This document shows positions 17,344 through 26,604 of a stretch of 64,000 nucleotides of DNA, in pieces. Positions within the stretch are counted from its first letter, which is position 1, and each line of letters starts with the position of its first letter. Source of the DNA: Flaviramulus multivorans (GTDB lineage: Bacteria > Bacteroidota > Bacteroidia > Flavobacteriales > Flavobacteriaceae); contig NZ_JAKKDV010000002.1 in the NCBI RefSeq assembly GCF_021728415.1, forward strand, positions 434,001 to 498,000, given 5' to 3'. The notes under the pieces are model-generated. The model was not told where the DNA came from, searched no databases, and saw only the letters and a list, made by a program, of their open reading frames with translations. The translations under genes were made by a program, and so were the position numbers.

Positions 17344-18660
17344 TTAAATCTCTCGGTTAATATCCCAAGCTTCTAAATAATTCTTTACGGCTTGAACAAA
17401 TTGCCCACCAAGTGCACCATTTACAACACGATGGTCATATGAATGAGATAAGAACATACGGTAACGAATACCTATAAAATCACCCTCACTAGTTTCAATA
17501 ACTGCAGGCACTTTACGTATAGCACCAAGAGCTAAAATACCAACTTGCGGCTGATTGATTATAGGTGTTCCCATAATACTTCCAAAGGTCCCAACATTTG
17601 TAACCGTGTATGTGCCTCCTTGGGTATCATCTGGTTTCAGCTTACCAATTCTAGCACGATTAGCTAAATCATTTACCTGCTTAGTCATACCAACTAAATT
17701 TAACTGGTCGGCATTTTTAATAACAGGCACAATTAAATTACCATCTGGTAAAGCTGCAGCCATACCTAAATTAATACTTTTCTTTTTTATAATAGAATTA
17801 CCTTGAACTGAAATATTCATCATCGGGAAATCTCGAAGCGCTTTGGCAATAGCTTCCATAAAAATAGGTGTAAACGTTAAATTTTCGCCCTCACGTTTTG
17901 CAAAAGCATCTTTAACCTTATTTCTCCAATTCCAAATTTTAGTAACATCAGCTTCAATAAAACTTTGTACATGGGCTGATGTTTGTACAGATTCAACCAT
18001 ATGATGCGCAACCAATTTGCCCATCCTTGTCATTTCAATAATTTCATCTTCACCTGAAGCAATTACGGGTGCTTTTTCCTCTTTTACACTTTCAACAGTT
18101 TTAGTTTGTATAAGCGGAGTCTCCACACTTTGAGTTACTGGTTTTTTCGTACTGCTTCTATTTTCCACATACGCTAGGATATCATTTTTTGTAACCCTAC
18201 CTTCTTTACCAGTACCAACAATTGCATCTAACTCATTTTGAGAAACACCTTCTTCTTTAGCAATATTTTTTACTAAAGGCGAATAAAATCTATTTTCACT
18301 GGATACAACAGGCGCAACCGTTTCTCTAGCTAAACTAATATTTTGAGTGATTTCTTTAACAGCATCGTCTTGTTTTGTTTCAACCACAGGTTCTTCTTGA
18401 GCAGATTCAATATCATCTCCATCAGTTTCAATGATAGCTAAAACTTGACCAACTTGTACCACATCATCAACATTAAAGAAACGCTCTACTAAAACGCCAT
18501 CAACCTCACTAGGAACTTCGCTGTCTACTTTATCAGTAGCAATTTCTAATATTGGTTCGTCTAGCTCTATGGTATCACCAACTTCTTTTAACCAAGAGGT
18601 TATGGTTGCTTCCGCAACACTTTCGCCCATTTTTGGTAATTTAAGTTCAAACTTTGCCAT
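17344..18660 (-). CDS. 2-oxoacid dehydrogenase complex, dihydrolipoyl acyltransferase (E2)
   Basis: E2 core enzyme that passes acyl groups from lipoate to CoA. Domains: lipoyl domain at residues 1-80 with the lipoylated lysine in EIATDKVDSEVPSEVDGV; a linker; E3/E1-binding domain near 128-165 (YSPLVKNIAKEEGVSQNELD); and a catalytic domain from about 210 with SHSYDHRVVNGALGG holding the active-site His and Asp. The 438 residues fit. The sequence resembles branched-chain 2-oxoacid E2 (BkdB-like) more than pyruvate or succinyl E2, but E1 and E3 are not adjacent, so the acyl substrate is open. Confidence 0.92.
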   Translation of the reverse strand: MAKFELKLPKMGESVAEATITSWLKEVGDTIELDEPILEIATDKVDSEVPSEVDGVLVERFFNVDDVVQVGQVLAIIETDGDDIESAQEEPVVETKQDDAVKEITQNISLARETVAPVVSSENRFYSPLVKNIAKEEGVSQNELDAIVGTGKEGRVTKNDILAYVENRSSTKKPVTQSVETPLIQTKTVESVKEEKAPVIASGEDEIIEMTRMGKLVAHHMVESVQTSAHVQSFIEADVTKIWNWRNKVKDAFAKREGENLTFTPIFMEAIAKALRDFPMMNISVQGNSIIKKKSINLGMAAALPDGNLIVPVIKNADQLNLVGMTKQVNDLANRARIGKLKPDDTQGGTYTVTNVGTFGSIMGTPIINQPQVGILALGAIRKVPAVIETSEGDFIGIRYRMFLSHSYDHRVVNGALGGQFVQAVKNYLEAWDINREI

Positions 18661-18697
18661 ATTGATAATTAAATGCTTGTATTTTATTTTTCGTTTG

Positions 18698-18705
18698 CAA
18701 AATTA
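18698..18705 (-). promoter_or_regulatory. Candidate -7 box for the E2 gene
   Basis: Minus strand TAATTTTG, a perfect TAnnTTTG, 37 bases before the E2 ATG at 18660. No convincing -33 TTG. Confidence 0.4.
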
Positions 18706-18742
18706 ATAAAAAAACATTGCTTTCGCTGATTTTTTTGCAAAA

Positions 18743-19843
18743 CTAATTAAATTTAATGACCTCACCTCTTGTAATAGCATTGTCGCTTCCTAGTACAAAT
18801 TTAGCCTTTTTAGGTAATATTTTATAGGTAACTGATTTACCTTTTTTATTATTCTCCATTAAATTAATAATGGTTTTATATGATAAAAAATTATTATCGA
18901 AAATGACTTCTGAGTTATTCTCAACAGTATTTAAATCTGAAGTCCATACTATATCCTTTTGCAAAACAGATTTTAAGTTTTCATTCATTTTATCAGAAAT
19001 AAAATAATACTTGTTAATGCGTTTAACATCATTTGATGGCGTTTTACTAAACAAATAAACCACCCTAAGGCCTAGCCAAACAAGTATATCAAAAAGTACA
19101 TTTTTCTTAAAATGCTTCTTATAAAATATTTGCATTGCACCATAAAAACGACGCGCATAATTTTTGTCTCTTAAAGTACTTTCTCCCTTAAAATGAATTA
19201 CACTTGTATTTCCAAAGTAATAATTTGTATATCCAAGTTTTAGTGCTTTATACGAAATATCAATATCTTCGCCATACATAAAATAATCTTCATCAAACCC
19301 TCCTATTTTATGGTAAACCTCACGTTTTAAAAGCATAAATGCTCCTACTAAAATATCAACTTTACCAGTTTCATTTTCACTTAAGTGTTTTGCATAATAT
19401 TCGTTAGAGTTCCCAAACAACTTTTTAAATGCCGCTTCTATATATGGTATATTACGCTTGCTTTCTGGTAAAAAATCGCCTACTCCGTTAATCAGTTTAC
19501 ATCCAACAATTCCTAAGTTATCAATAGTTTTTACAAACTCAAAAACTTTCATAAAGGTATCTTCGGCAACTACCGTGTCTGGATTCAAAATGCACAAATA
19601 CTCACCTTTTGCTTGTGCAACTCCTATATTATTCCCTTTTGAAAAGCCAAAATTCTCTTTGTTTTCTATAATTTTTACGTCAGGAAATAATTCTTTAACC
19701 ATTATACAACTATCGTCTTCAGAATTATTATCAACCACAATGATTTCGGCATCTATATTGGTGATAGCTTCTTGCACACTTTTTAAGCAGAGTTCTAAAA
19801 AGTAGCGTACATTATAATTTAGTATAACAATTGAGAGTTTCAA
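18743..19843 (-). CDS. Family 2 glycosyltransferase
   Basis: GT-A-fold transferase using a nucleotide sugar, similar to rhamnosyltransferases of cell-surface glycan assembly. Visible are MKLSIVILNYNVRYFLELCL, the divalent-metal region ICILNPDTVV near residue 90, and the acceptor-side GGFDEDYFMYGEDIDISYK near residue 185 (ED motif). The C-terminal 100 residues are charged, with no clear membrane helix. It is 12 bases downstream of recR on the same strand. Donor and acceptor sugars cannot be told from sequence. Confidence 0.9.
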   Translation of the reverse strand: MKLSIVILNYNVRYFLELCLKSVQEAITNIDAEIIVVDNNSEDDSCIMVKELFPDVKIIENKENFGFSKGNNIGVAQAKGEYLCILNPDTVVAEDTFMKVFEFVKTIDNLGIVGCKLINGVGDFLPESKRNIPYIEAAFKKLFGNSNEYYAKHLSENETGKVDILVGAFMLLKREVYHKIGGFDEDYFMYGEDIDISYKALKLGYTNYYFGNTSVIHFKGESTLRDKNYARRFYGAMQIFYKKHFKKNVLFDILVWLGLRVVYLFSKTPSNDVKRINKYYFISDKMNENLKSVLQKDIVWTSDLNTVENNSEVIFDNNFLSYKTIINLMENNKKGKSVTYKILPKKAKFVLGSDNAITRGEVIKFN

Positions 19844-19855
19844 ATACCTAAATAG

Positions 19856-20473
19856 TTATAGTTTTAAGGAGGACTCAAAGGGAACTCTATTAACAATGCT
19901 TCTCCCGAGCGTTATTTCATCAGCATATTCTAATTCATCTCCAACGGAAATCCCTCGAGCTATAGTTGATGTGTAAACGTTGTAATCTTGAATCTGTTTG
20001 TAAATATAGAAATTAGTTGTATCGCCTTCCATAGTGGAGCTTAATGCAAAAATAAGCTCTTTTACTTTTCCTTCTTTTACTTTATTTACTAGCGGCTCTA
20101 TATTTAGTTCGTGTGGTCCTATACCATCCATAGGTGAAATTTTACCTCCTAAAACATGATACAATCCTTTATAAGAACTTGTATTTTCAATAGCCATAAC
20201 ATCCCTAATATCTTCAACTACACAAATAATTTCTTCATTCCTATTCGGGTTGGAGCAAATTTCACAAAGTTCAACATCGCTAATATTATTGCAAGATTTA
20301 CAGAATTTCACATCATTCCGCATAAACTGTAAAGCTTCAGATAATGCTTTAGTTTGTTCCATAGGTTGTCTCAACAAATGCAACACTAAACGCAATGCGG
20401 TTCGCTTACCTATACCAGGCAATTGCGACATTTCATTTACGGCGCGCTCTAATAATTTTGAAGAAAAATCCAT
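19856..20473 (-). CDS. recR: Recombination mediator protein RecR
   Basis: RecFOR-pathway protein that forms a clamp and loads RecA at single-strand gaps. The 205 residues hold an N-terminal HhH motif ([20 protein letters not shown]), a C4 zinc finger ([18 protein letters not shown]), and a Toprim domain ([17 protein letters not shown], then [12 protein letters not shown]). Length and order match the family exactly. Confidence 0.97.
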   Translation of the reverse strand: MDFSSKLLERAVNEMSQLPGIGKRTALRLVLHLLRQPMEQTKALSEALQFMRNDVKFCKSCNNISDVELCEICSNPNRNEEIICVVEDIRDVMAIENTSSYKGLYHVLGGKISPMDGIGPHELNIEPLVNKVKEGKVKELIFALSSTMEGDTTNFYIYKQIQDYNVYTSTIARGISVGDELEYADEITLGRSIVNRVPFESSLKL

Positions 20474-20585
20474 AGCTGCGAAATTACTATTTAGACATCA
20501 ATTTCACTAATTTTAACCAACTCTTTTAAATTTCGTATGCGTTACAATTTAATATTTGTAATTTAAAACCCTAAAATATTTCTAT

Positions 20586-22043
20586 ATGACTGCCACTCAA
20601 ATCATACTTCTTATTGCAGCCTACTTTGGTGTATTAATTATAATATCTTATTTCACTGGAAAAAATGACAGCAATGTTGATTTTTTTAAGGCTGGAAAAA
20701 CATCTCCTTGGTATGTAGTAGCTTTTGGGATGGTAGGAGCTTCACTCTCTGGAGTGACCTTTATATCAGTCCCTGGCTGGGTTGATAGCTCTCAATTTAG
20801 CTATTTTCAAGTAGTACTTGGTTATATGTTTGGTTACTTTATTGTGGCCTATGTATTAATGCCTATTTATTACAAATTAAATCTAACCTCAATTTACGAG
20901 TATTTATTACAACGGTTTGGTGTGGTTAGCCATAAAACTGGTGCATTTTTCTTTTTTGTATCTCGTGTTTTAGGTGCTTCTTTCAGACTCTTCCTAGTTG
21001 CAATTGTTTTACAACAATTTGTTTTTGATGCTTGGAATGTGCCTTTTGAAATTACTGTTGTTATTTCTATTTTATTAATATGGCTTTACACAAATAAAGG
21101 CGGAATAAAAACTATTGTTTGGACTGACACTTTACAAACGCTATTCATGCTGGTAGCAGTTATACTATCCATTTACTTTATAAACCAAAGTTTGGGATGG
21201 AGTTTTAGTGAGTTTTTAGGTTCATCAGAATTAAAAGAATACAGTAAGATATTAGTAACAGATAGTTTTTTAGAGCGAAGTCATTTTATAAAATCATTTG
21301 TTGGCGGTATTTTTATTACGATATGTATGACAGGATTAGATCAAGATATGATGCAGAAAAATTTAACATGCAAATCTCTTAAAGATGCTCAAAAAAATAT
21401 GGTGTCCTTTAGTATTGTTTTGGTGCTAGTTACCTTTTTATTCATGTTACTTGGTGCATTATTATTTATTTACGCCAAAAAACATGGTATCTCTACACCG
21501 TTAATGGATGGTAACCCTAGAACCGACTTACTTTTTCCAGAAATTGCATTAAACAGTGGTTTAGGAATTACTTTGGCAATTACATTTATGTTAGGCTTAA
21601 TTGCCGCAGCTTATAGTAGTGCAGATAGTGCCTTAACATCGCTTACCACATCGTTTTGTGTGGACTTTTTAGGTATTGAAAAAAAGTCTCCAGCGAAGCA
21701 AAAAAGTATTCGCAAAAAAACTCATATTGTAATGAGTTTGGTTCTTATTGTTGTTATAATTGTTTTCAAATATGTACTTAGTAGCAATGTTATAGACAGC
21801 TTATTAACCGTAGCAGGCTACACTTATGGTCCGCTTTTAGGGCTATTTGCTTTCGGAATCTTTACTAACTACCAAATAAAAGATAAGTATGTTTGGATTG
21901 TTGGTGTTCTGTCGGTTGTATTAACAGCAATAATTGGCAATATCCCTGCCGAAAGTTTAGGTGGATATGTTGTTGGTTATGAGTTATTACCTATTAATGG
22001 ACTTTTAACCTTTATAGGTTTAATATTGATTCGTAGAAAGTAA
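20586..22043 (+). CDS. Sodium:solute symporter (SSS family)
   Basis: LeuT-fold inner-membrane transporter of the SSS family driving uptake with Na+. The 485 residues give about 13 hydrophobic helices, starting at residue 4, with the family signatures [16 protein letters not shown] near residue 55, [22 protein letters not shown] near 160, and a Na2-site helix [20 protein letters not shown] near 345. Substrate unknown; overall it resembles the proline/pantothenate/sugar branch with no clear choice. It overlaps the convergent CoA-binding gene by 24 bases. Confidence 0.9.
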   Translation: MTATQIILLIAAYFGVLIIISYFTGKNDSNVDFFKAGKTSPWYVVAFGMVGASLSGVTFISVPGWVDSSQFSYFQVVLGYMFGYFIVAYVLMPIYYKLNLTSIYEYLLQRFGVVSHKTGAFFFFVSRVLGASFRLFLVAIVLQQFVFDAWNVPFEITVVISILLIWLYTNKGGIKTIVWTDTLQTLFMLVAVILSIYFINQSLGWSFSEFLGSSELKEYSKILVTDSFLERSHFIKSFVGGIFITICMTGLDQDMMQKNLTCKSLKDAQKNMVSFSIVLVLVTFLFMLLGALLFIYAKKHGISTPLMDGNPRTDLLFPEIALNSGLGITLAITFMLGLIAAAYSSADSALTSLTTSFCVDFLGIEKKSPAKQKSIRKKTHIVMSLVLIVVIIVFKYVLSSNVIDSLLTVAGYTYGPLLGLFAFGIFTNYQIKDKYVWIVGVLSVVLTAIIGNIPAESLGGYVVGYELLPINGLLTFIGLILIRRK

Positions 22044-22382
22044 CACTAATGTACAGGCGGCTTCAAAAGGAATATTATTCTCTTTTAAAATATTATAAAA
22101 CTCAGGGTTTTCGGTTCCTGGATTAAAAATAACACGTTTAGGTTTTAACGAAACAACATAATTATAATATGCTTCCTGCCTTTTAGGATTTAAGTATAAT
22201 GTAATTGTATGAATATCTTCAAAAGGCACTAATTCAGTACTGATTTCCACACCCGAAATTATTCCTTTTTTTAATCCGAAAGCCACCGTTTCAAAATTAT
22301 TTGCTACTAGTCTCTGTATAGCATAGTTAGAGTATCTATTAGATTTTACCGAAGCTCCGAGCACTAAAGTCTTTTTATTCAT
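22020..22382 (-). CDS. CoA-binding (Rossmann) domain protein
   Basis: Small 120-residue protein of the YccU/CoA-binding family: [20 protein letters not shown] with a Rossmann loop, then [13 protein letters not shown] and [18 protein letters not shown]. Members bind CoA in vitro; their role is unclear. Its 3' end runs 24 bases into the end of the symporter gene on the other strand. Confidence 0.85.
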   Translation of the reverse strand: MNKKTLVLGASVKSNRYSNYAIQRLVANNFETVAFGLKKGIISGVEISTELVPFEDIHTITLYLNPKRQEAYYNYVVSLKPKRVIFNPGTENPEFYNILKENNIPFEAACTLVLLSTNQY

Positions 22383-22476
22383 TTGTTAAAATAGTGTTAA
22401 TAATCAATAAATATAGTAACAGAAAGTCAAATTTTGCGTCTACAAAGAAACATCAATCAAAAAACAAACTAATCAA

Positions 22477-24969
22477 ATGAAAAAATTACTTTTCTTATGC
22501 TTTGTAATTATATCAATTTCTGCAAAAGCATTTACCACAGATCCTGAAAAAAATATAGACAAAACCGGAAGCATTTCTGGTGTTGTATTAGACGCTACCC
22601 TTAAGCAACCCTTACCTTATGTAAATATTATTATAAAAAATGCAAAAGGTGAAACCATTACGGGTGGTATTACTTTGGACGATGGCTCTTTTGAAATTGA
22701 AAAAATTGAAGAAGGCGATCTTATTGTAAGTATTCAATATATAGGCTACAAAACGATATCAAGAAATATAACTATAGGTAGAGGAAGTTATAAAGTAGAT
22801 TTAGGAAATATCCTATTAGAAGAAGAAGCCGAAGGCTTAGACGAAGTTACCGTAGTTGCCGAAGTATCAACCATTCAACAAAAAGTAGATAGAAAGGTTA
22901 TTACTATAGGTAAAGATTTAGCTGCAACTGGAACTGCTTCAGAATTAATGGTTGGTATTCCATCTGTTAATGTAGATGCTCAAACTGGTGATATAAGTTT
23001 ACGTGGAAACTCTAACGTTCGTGTTATGGTTGACGGTAAATTATCTAACATCCCTACGGCTCAACTATTAAAACAAATTCCTTCTACCGCCATAAAATCT
23101 ATAGAATTAATAACCAACCCTTCTGCAAAATATAATCCTGAGGGAATGAGTGGTATTATCAACATTGTGTTACACAAAAACACCATGGTTGGATTTAATG
23201 GAAGTGCAAACGTTGGGTTAAGTTATGAAGTAGAACCAAAGTTTAATAGTTCTATAAATATGAATTATAGAAACGGAAAGTTCAACTTTTTTGGTAACTA
23301 CAGTACTAATATTTCAAAAAATAGAAATTTAGGAAACATTGTAAGACCTGAAAATAATTCAGAACAACTGTTCAGGTTTTTAGATAAAAGAAACAACCAA
23401 CAATATAAAGTAGGTGTTGATTTTTATTTAAATGACAAAAACACCATCTCTATTTTCACTAATCAAAATGACTCTGAAAATAGTACCGTTGGAAGAACAA
23501 CGGCAGTTTTTTATGATGATATGTCCTTTAATCAAGACCAAATTTTTTCTAACGAGGGCAGCAATAACTCATCACAATATAATTTCGATTATAAATTAGA
23601 TTTTTCAAAAGAAGGTGAAAATATTGAGTTAGAAATAGACCATAATATTTTTGATGGTACTAACCCTGTATTTTTTGACCAAATTGCTGGTCCGTTAAGC
23701 GACTATACGGATTTTAACGATACTGAAAATGAAAGTACTACAATTAACCTTGATTATGTTAACCCATTATCTGAAACCACAAAACTAGAATTAGGTTTAC
23801 AAGCATGGCTGTTTAACACTAATATTATGTACTCCTCTACTGGTCAATCGTATAACGACATGGGAAATTTAGTGCCAACCCCTAGCGTAGATTTTGATTA
23901 TACCAGAGATATCTATTCAGCCTATGCTACTTTTAGTAAAAGTTTGGATAAATGGACTTACCAGGTAGGTGCGAGATTGGAAAATGTAAAAGAGGATGCT
24001 AATGCTTTACAAACCGATGTAGTTACAGATGACGTAACTGAAATTCCTTTTACAAATGATTATTTTCAAGTATATCCATCACTTTTTATTACATATAGTC
24101 CTTCAGAGAAAAACTCTTATCAATTAAGTTATAGCCGACGTGTTGATCGCCCAGGTATTGGTCAAGTAAATCCAATAAAAGAGTGGAGTACACCTTTAAT
24201 TTCTTCTTTTGGAAAGCAAGATTTACAACCTCAATTTACCAATTCTTTAGAATTAAATTATACCAGAAATTTAAACGATAGAAAAGGAAGTGTAACAGCT
24301 GGTGTTTTTTACCGTGCTATTTCGGATGAAATTAACAGAGCGTTATTTATTGACAGAAGTGACGTAACCTCTGGACGTATTATTTTAACTCATGACAATT
24401 TTGATAATACTTCAGCGTATGGTGTAGAAGTAACAACCAACTACAGACCAACAAAATGGTGGAGCATAAATGGAAGTTTTGATTTCTATTCTCAAACTCA
24501 GAAAGGTATTGCTGAAAACATCAGAGATGGTGTTCTTATAGAAAATGCAACCGTTGCGGATATTGAAACTAACGTAACAGAAGTAGATAATGCTGCTTTT
24601 AACTTTAGAATGTTCAATAATTTTAGCGTTAGCAAAAAGTTAGCATTTACGGCATTTGGTTTTTACAGAGGAAAAAATAAAACGCTTCAGTTCGATATGA
24701 AACCTATGTATTTCGTAAATCTAGGAATGCGCTATAGTTTCCTTGAAGAAAATAGAGCTACGTTCTCTTTTAATTACAATGATGTGTTTGACACCATGAG
24801 ATTCGGTTTTGAAGGTTCCAGACCTTTTGTACAAAACGGAGAATTCAACTGGGAAAGTAACACTTGGAACGTTAGCTTAAACTACAGATTTGGTGGTGGA
24901 AAATTCCGTGCTAAATCCCGTAAAAATAGAGATGACAATGTAAAAGATGGTAGCGGAGGCTTCCTATAA
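22477..24969 (+). CDS. TonB-dependent receptor-like outer-membrane beta-barrel protein
   Basis: Outer-membrane protein of 830 residues. A Sec signal peptide (MKKLLFLCFVIISISAKAF) leads to a carboxypeptidase-regulatory-like domain at residues 33-110 (GSISGVVLDATLKQPLPYVN), then a plug region (SELMVGIPSVNVDAQTGDIS, SIELITNPSAKYNPEGMSGI) and a long beta-barrel of the OMP_b-brl_3 type. Near the C-terminus the strand NVSLNYRFGGG is followed by a basic tail. No SusD, sensor or hydrolase gene is adjacent, so the ligand is unknown; it may be a transporter or a structural barrel. Confidence 0.9.
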   Translation: MKKLLFLCFVIISISAKAFTTDPEKNIDKTGSISGVVLDATLKQPLPYVNIIIKNAKGETITGGITLDDGSFEIEKIEEGDLIVSIQYIGYKTISRNITIGRGSYKVDLGNILLEEEAEGLDEVTVVAEVSTIQQKVDRKVITIGKDLAATGTASELMVGIPSVNVDAQTGDISLRGNSNVRVMVDGKLSNIPTAQLLKQIPSTAIKSIELITNPSAKYNPEGMSGIINIVLHKNTMVGFNGSANVGLSYEVEPKFNSSINMNYRNGKFNFFGNYSTNISKNRNLGNIVRPENNSEQLFRFLDKRNNQQYKVGVDFYLNDKNTISIFTNQNDSENSTVGRTTAVFYDDMSFNQDQIFSNEGSNNSSQYNFDYKLDFSKEGENIELEIDHNIFDGTNPVFFDQIAGPLSDYTDFNDTENESTTINLDYVNPLSETTKLELGLQAWLFNTNIMYSSTGQSYNDMGNLVPTPSVDFDYTRDIYSAYATFSKSLDKWTYQVGARLENVKEDANALQTDVVTDDVTEIPFTNDYFQVYPSLFITYSPSEKNSYQLSYSRRVDRPGIGQVNPIKEWSTPLISSFGKQDLQPQFTNSLELNYTRNLNDRKGSVTAGVFYRAISDEINRALFIDRSDVTSGRIILTHDNFDNTSAYGVEVTTNYRPTKWWSINGSFDFYSQTQKGIAENIRDGVLIENATVADIETNVTEVDNAAFNFRMFNNFSVSKKLAFTAFGFYRGKNKTLQFDMKPMYFVNLGMRYSFLEENRATFSFNYNDVFDTMRFGFEGSRPFVQNGEFNWESNTWNVSLNYRFGGGKFRAKSRKNRDDNVKDGSGGFL

Positions 24970-25034
24970 AATTAAATTTAATTCTTCTCTGCAAAATAAT
25001 TGATGGTTAGTGTATTGTAGGGAAATTAAATAAG

Positions 25035-25070
25035 AAACCCCAAAATAATTCTGTTTTGGGGTTTTGTTTT
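25035..25070 (+). terminator. Terminator of the outer-membrane barrel gene
   Basis: AACCCCAAAA and TTTTGGGGTT form a 10-bp stem with a 9-base loop, then GTTTTTAT. Located 66 bases after the stop codon. Confidence 0.85.
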
Positions 25071-25376
25071 TATTAAAAAGTTAAATAAAATGTTAAAATT
25101 TTATTTTTTATACAATATGCACAATAAAATTACGTTTAACGTAGTATACAATCAAACCAATCACGAATTTTAGTAATTATTTTAGAGTTAGTCGTCTACA
25201 CAAAATACTTCGTAATTAAAAGATTAGTATAATTAAAAACTCGAATATTAATTCGAGTTTTTTTACATCTGTTAAAATCAAGTTAAATATATAATCTTGT
25301 GCAATTTTTTTAGACTTTTTACGTCTATTACTTTAAGATTCTTCACATTAGTGTTAGTTGAAGTTGATTAATAGCT
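25071..25376. other. Non-coding interval with an orphan terminator; possible small RNAs
   Basis: Part of the 464-base gap between the barrel gene and fabH. No credible ORF. It holds an odd-centred palindrome TACGTTTAACGTA (25131-25143), a near-consensus -7 box TAATCTTG (25292-25299, no good -33), and the isolated terminator at 25235-25266. One or two short transcripts are possible but no full promoter was seen. Confidence 0.4.
25235..25266. terminator. Orphan terminator hairpin
   Basis: ACTCGAAT and ATTCGAGT pair around ATTA, with T runs on both strands. No annotated gene ends here: the barrel gene has its own terminator at 25035 and fabH ends at the 25378 hairpin. Confidence 0.75.
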
Positions 25377-25377
25377 A

Positions 25378-25412
25378 GAAAAACCCGAAACTTTACAGTT
25401 TCGGGTTTTTTG
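25378..25412. terminator. Bidirectional terminator, serves fabH
   Basis: AAACCCGAAACT and AGTTTCGGGTTT pair in a 12-bp stem with loop TTAC; T runs on both strands. On the minus strand it lies 22 bases after the fabH stop. Confidence 0.85.
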
Positions 25413-25433
25413 TTTTATCCATTTAATTTAAAA

Positions 25434-26441
25434 TTAACACCACTTAATTATAGCGCTTCCCCATGTAAATCCACTTCCAAAAGCAGCTAAAACAACATTG
25501 TCACCAGGTTTTATTTTACCTTCTTCATGTGCTTCTGTTAAAGCAATAATTACCGACGCCGCTGTAGTATTTCCATATTTCATAATGTTATTAAATACTT
25601 GGTCGTCTCTAAGTCCAAATTTCTTTTGAATAAATTGAGCAATTCGCAAATTCGCCTGATGTGGAATTAACATATCTATGTCGGTTTTCTTCAATCCATT
25701 TTTTTGTAATCCTGCAACTATAGCTTCGCTAAACCTAACTACCGCATGTTTAAATACAAAAGTACCATCCATATACGGGAAATATGATAAGTCTTCATCT
25801 TTAGCTTCGATTATTTGTGGCACCCAATGTTTAATACTTGGTGATTCAACAATCAATTTATCAGCATACTTTCCTTCACTAAATAAATGTGTAGATAAAA
25901 TACCTTTAGTAGTATCCTCTTCTCTAGATAATACACAAGCTCCTGCACCATCACCAAAAATTACAGTTACTCCTCGTCCTCTAGTGGTTTTATCCAATCC
26001 GTTAGAATGATATTCGGCTCCTACTACCAAAATATTTTTATACATACCAGTTTTTATAAACTGGTCTGCAACCGATATAGCATATACAAACCCAGAGCAC
26101 TGATTTCTAATATCAATGGCACCAACGGTTTTCATATCAAGCAAATCTTGTATCTGTACACCACAACCCGGAAAATAGTAATCTGGTGTCATGGTAGCAA
26201 ATACTATAAAGTCTATATCATCTTTAGTTAAACCAGAACGTTCTATTGCTATTTTTGCTGCTTTAGCACCCATGATAGCAGAAGAATCATCGGTACCTGG
26301 TTTAATCCATCTACGTTCTTTTATACCGGTTCGTTCCTGTATCCAAGCATCATTAGTATCCATCATTTTCGATAAATCGTCATTAGTAACCACATTATCA
26401 GGTAGATACTTGCCTAAGCCTATTATTTTAGAGTTGTACAT
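25434..26441 (-). CDS. fabH: 3-oxoacyl-ACP synthase III (FabH)
   Basis: Thiolase-fold condensing enzyme that starts fatty-acid synthesis from acyl-CoA and malonyl-ACP. The Cys-His-Asn triad is visible: Cys in IRNQCSGFVYAIS near residue 115, His in LIPHQANLRIAQF near 260, and Asn in YGNTTAASVIIAL near 290; GSGFTWGSAIIKW closes the protein. At 335 residues it is normal length. It is a stand-alone FabH away from plsX and rpmF, so it may be a second paralogue, perhaps specialised for branched starters. Confidence 0.94.
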   Translation of the reverse strand: MYNSKIIGLGKYLPDNVVTNDDLSKMMDTNDAWIQERTGIKERRWIKPGTDDSSAIMGAKAAKIAIERSGLTKDDIDFIVFATMTPDYYFPGCGVQIQDLLDMKTVGAIDIRNQCSGFVYAISVADQFIKTGMYKNILVVGAEYHSNGLDKTTRGRGVTVIFGDGAGACVLSREEDTTKGILSTHLFSEGKYADKLIVESPSIKHWVPQIIEAKDEDLSYFPYMDGTFVFKHAVVRFSEAIVAGLQKNGLKKTDIDMLIPHQANLRIAQFIQKKFGLRDDQVFNNIMKYGNTTAASVIIALTEAHEEGKIKPGDNVVLAAFGSGFTWGSAIIKWC

Positions 26442-26604
26442 GTTTTTATTCAGTTTAGATTAAGCAAAATACAAAATTTAATCTTCAATTTGCAAAATAG
26501 TAATTCCCAAAATATTAATGCCAGTTTGTCATATTTAAGTAATTGGCATTTTTGTTGACTATGGATATGAGAAGTAATAAAAACAATAACAAAATTCATA
26601 AATC

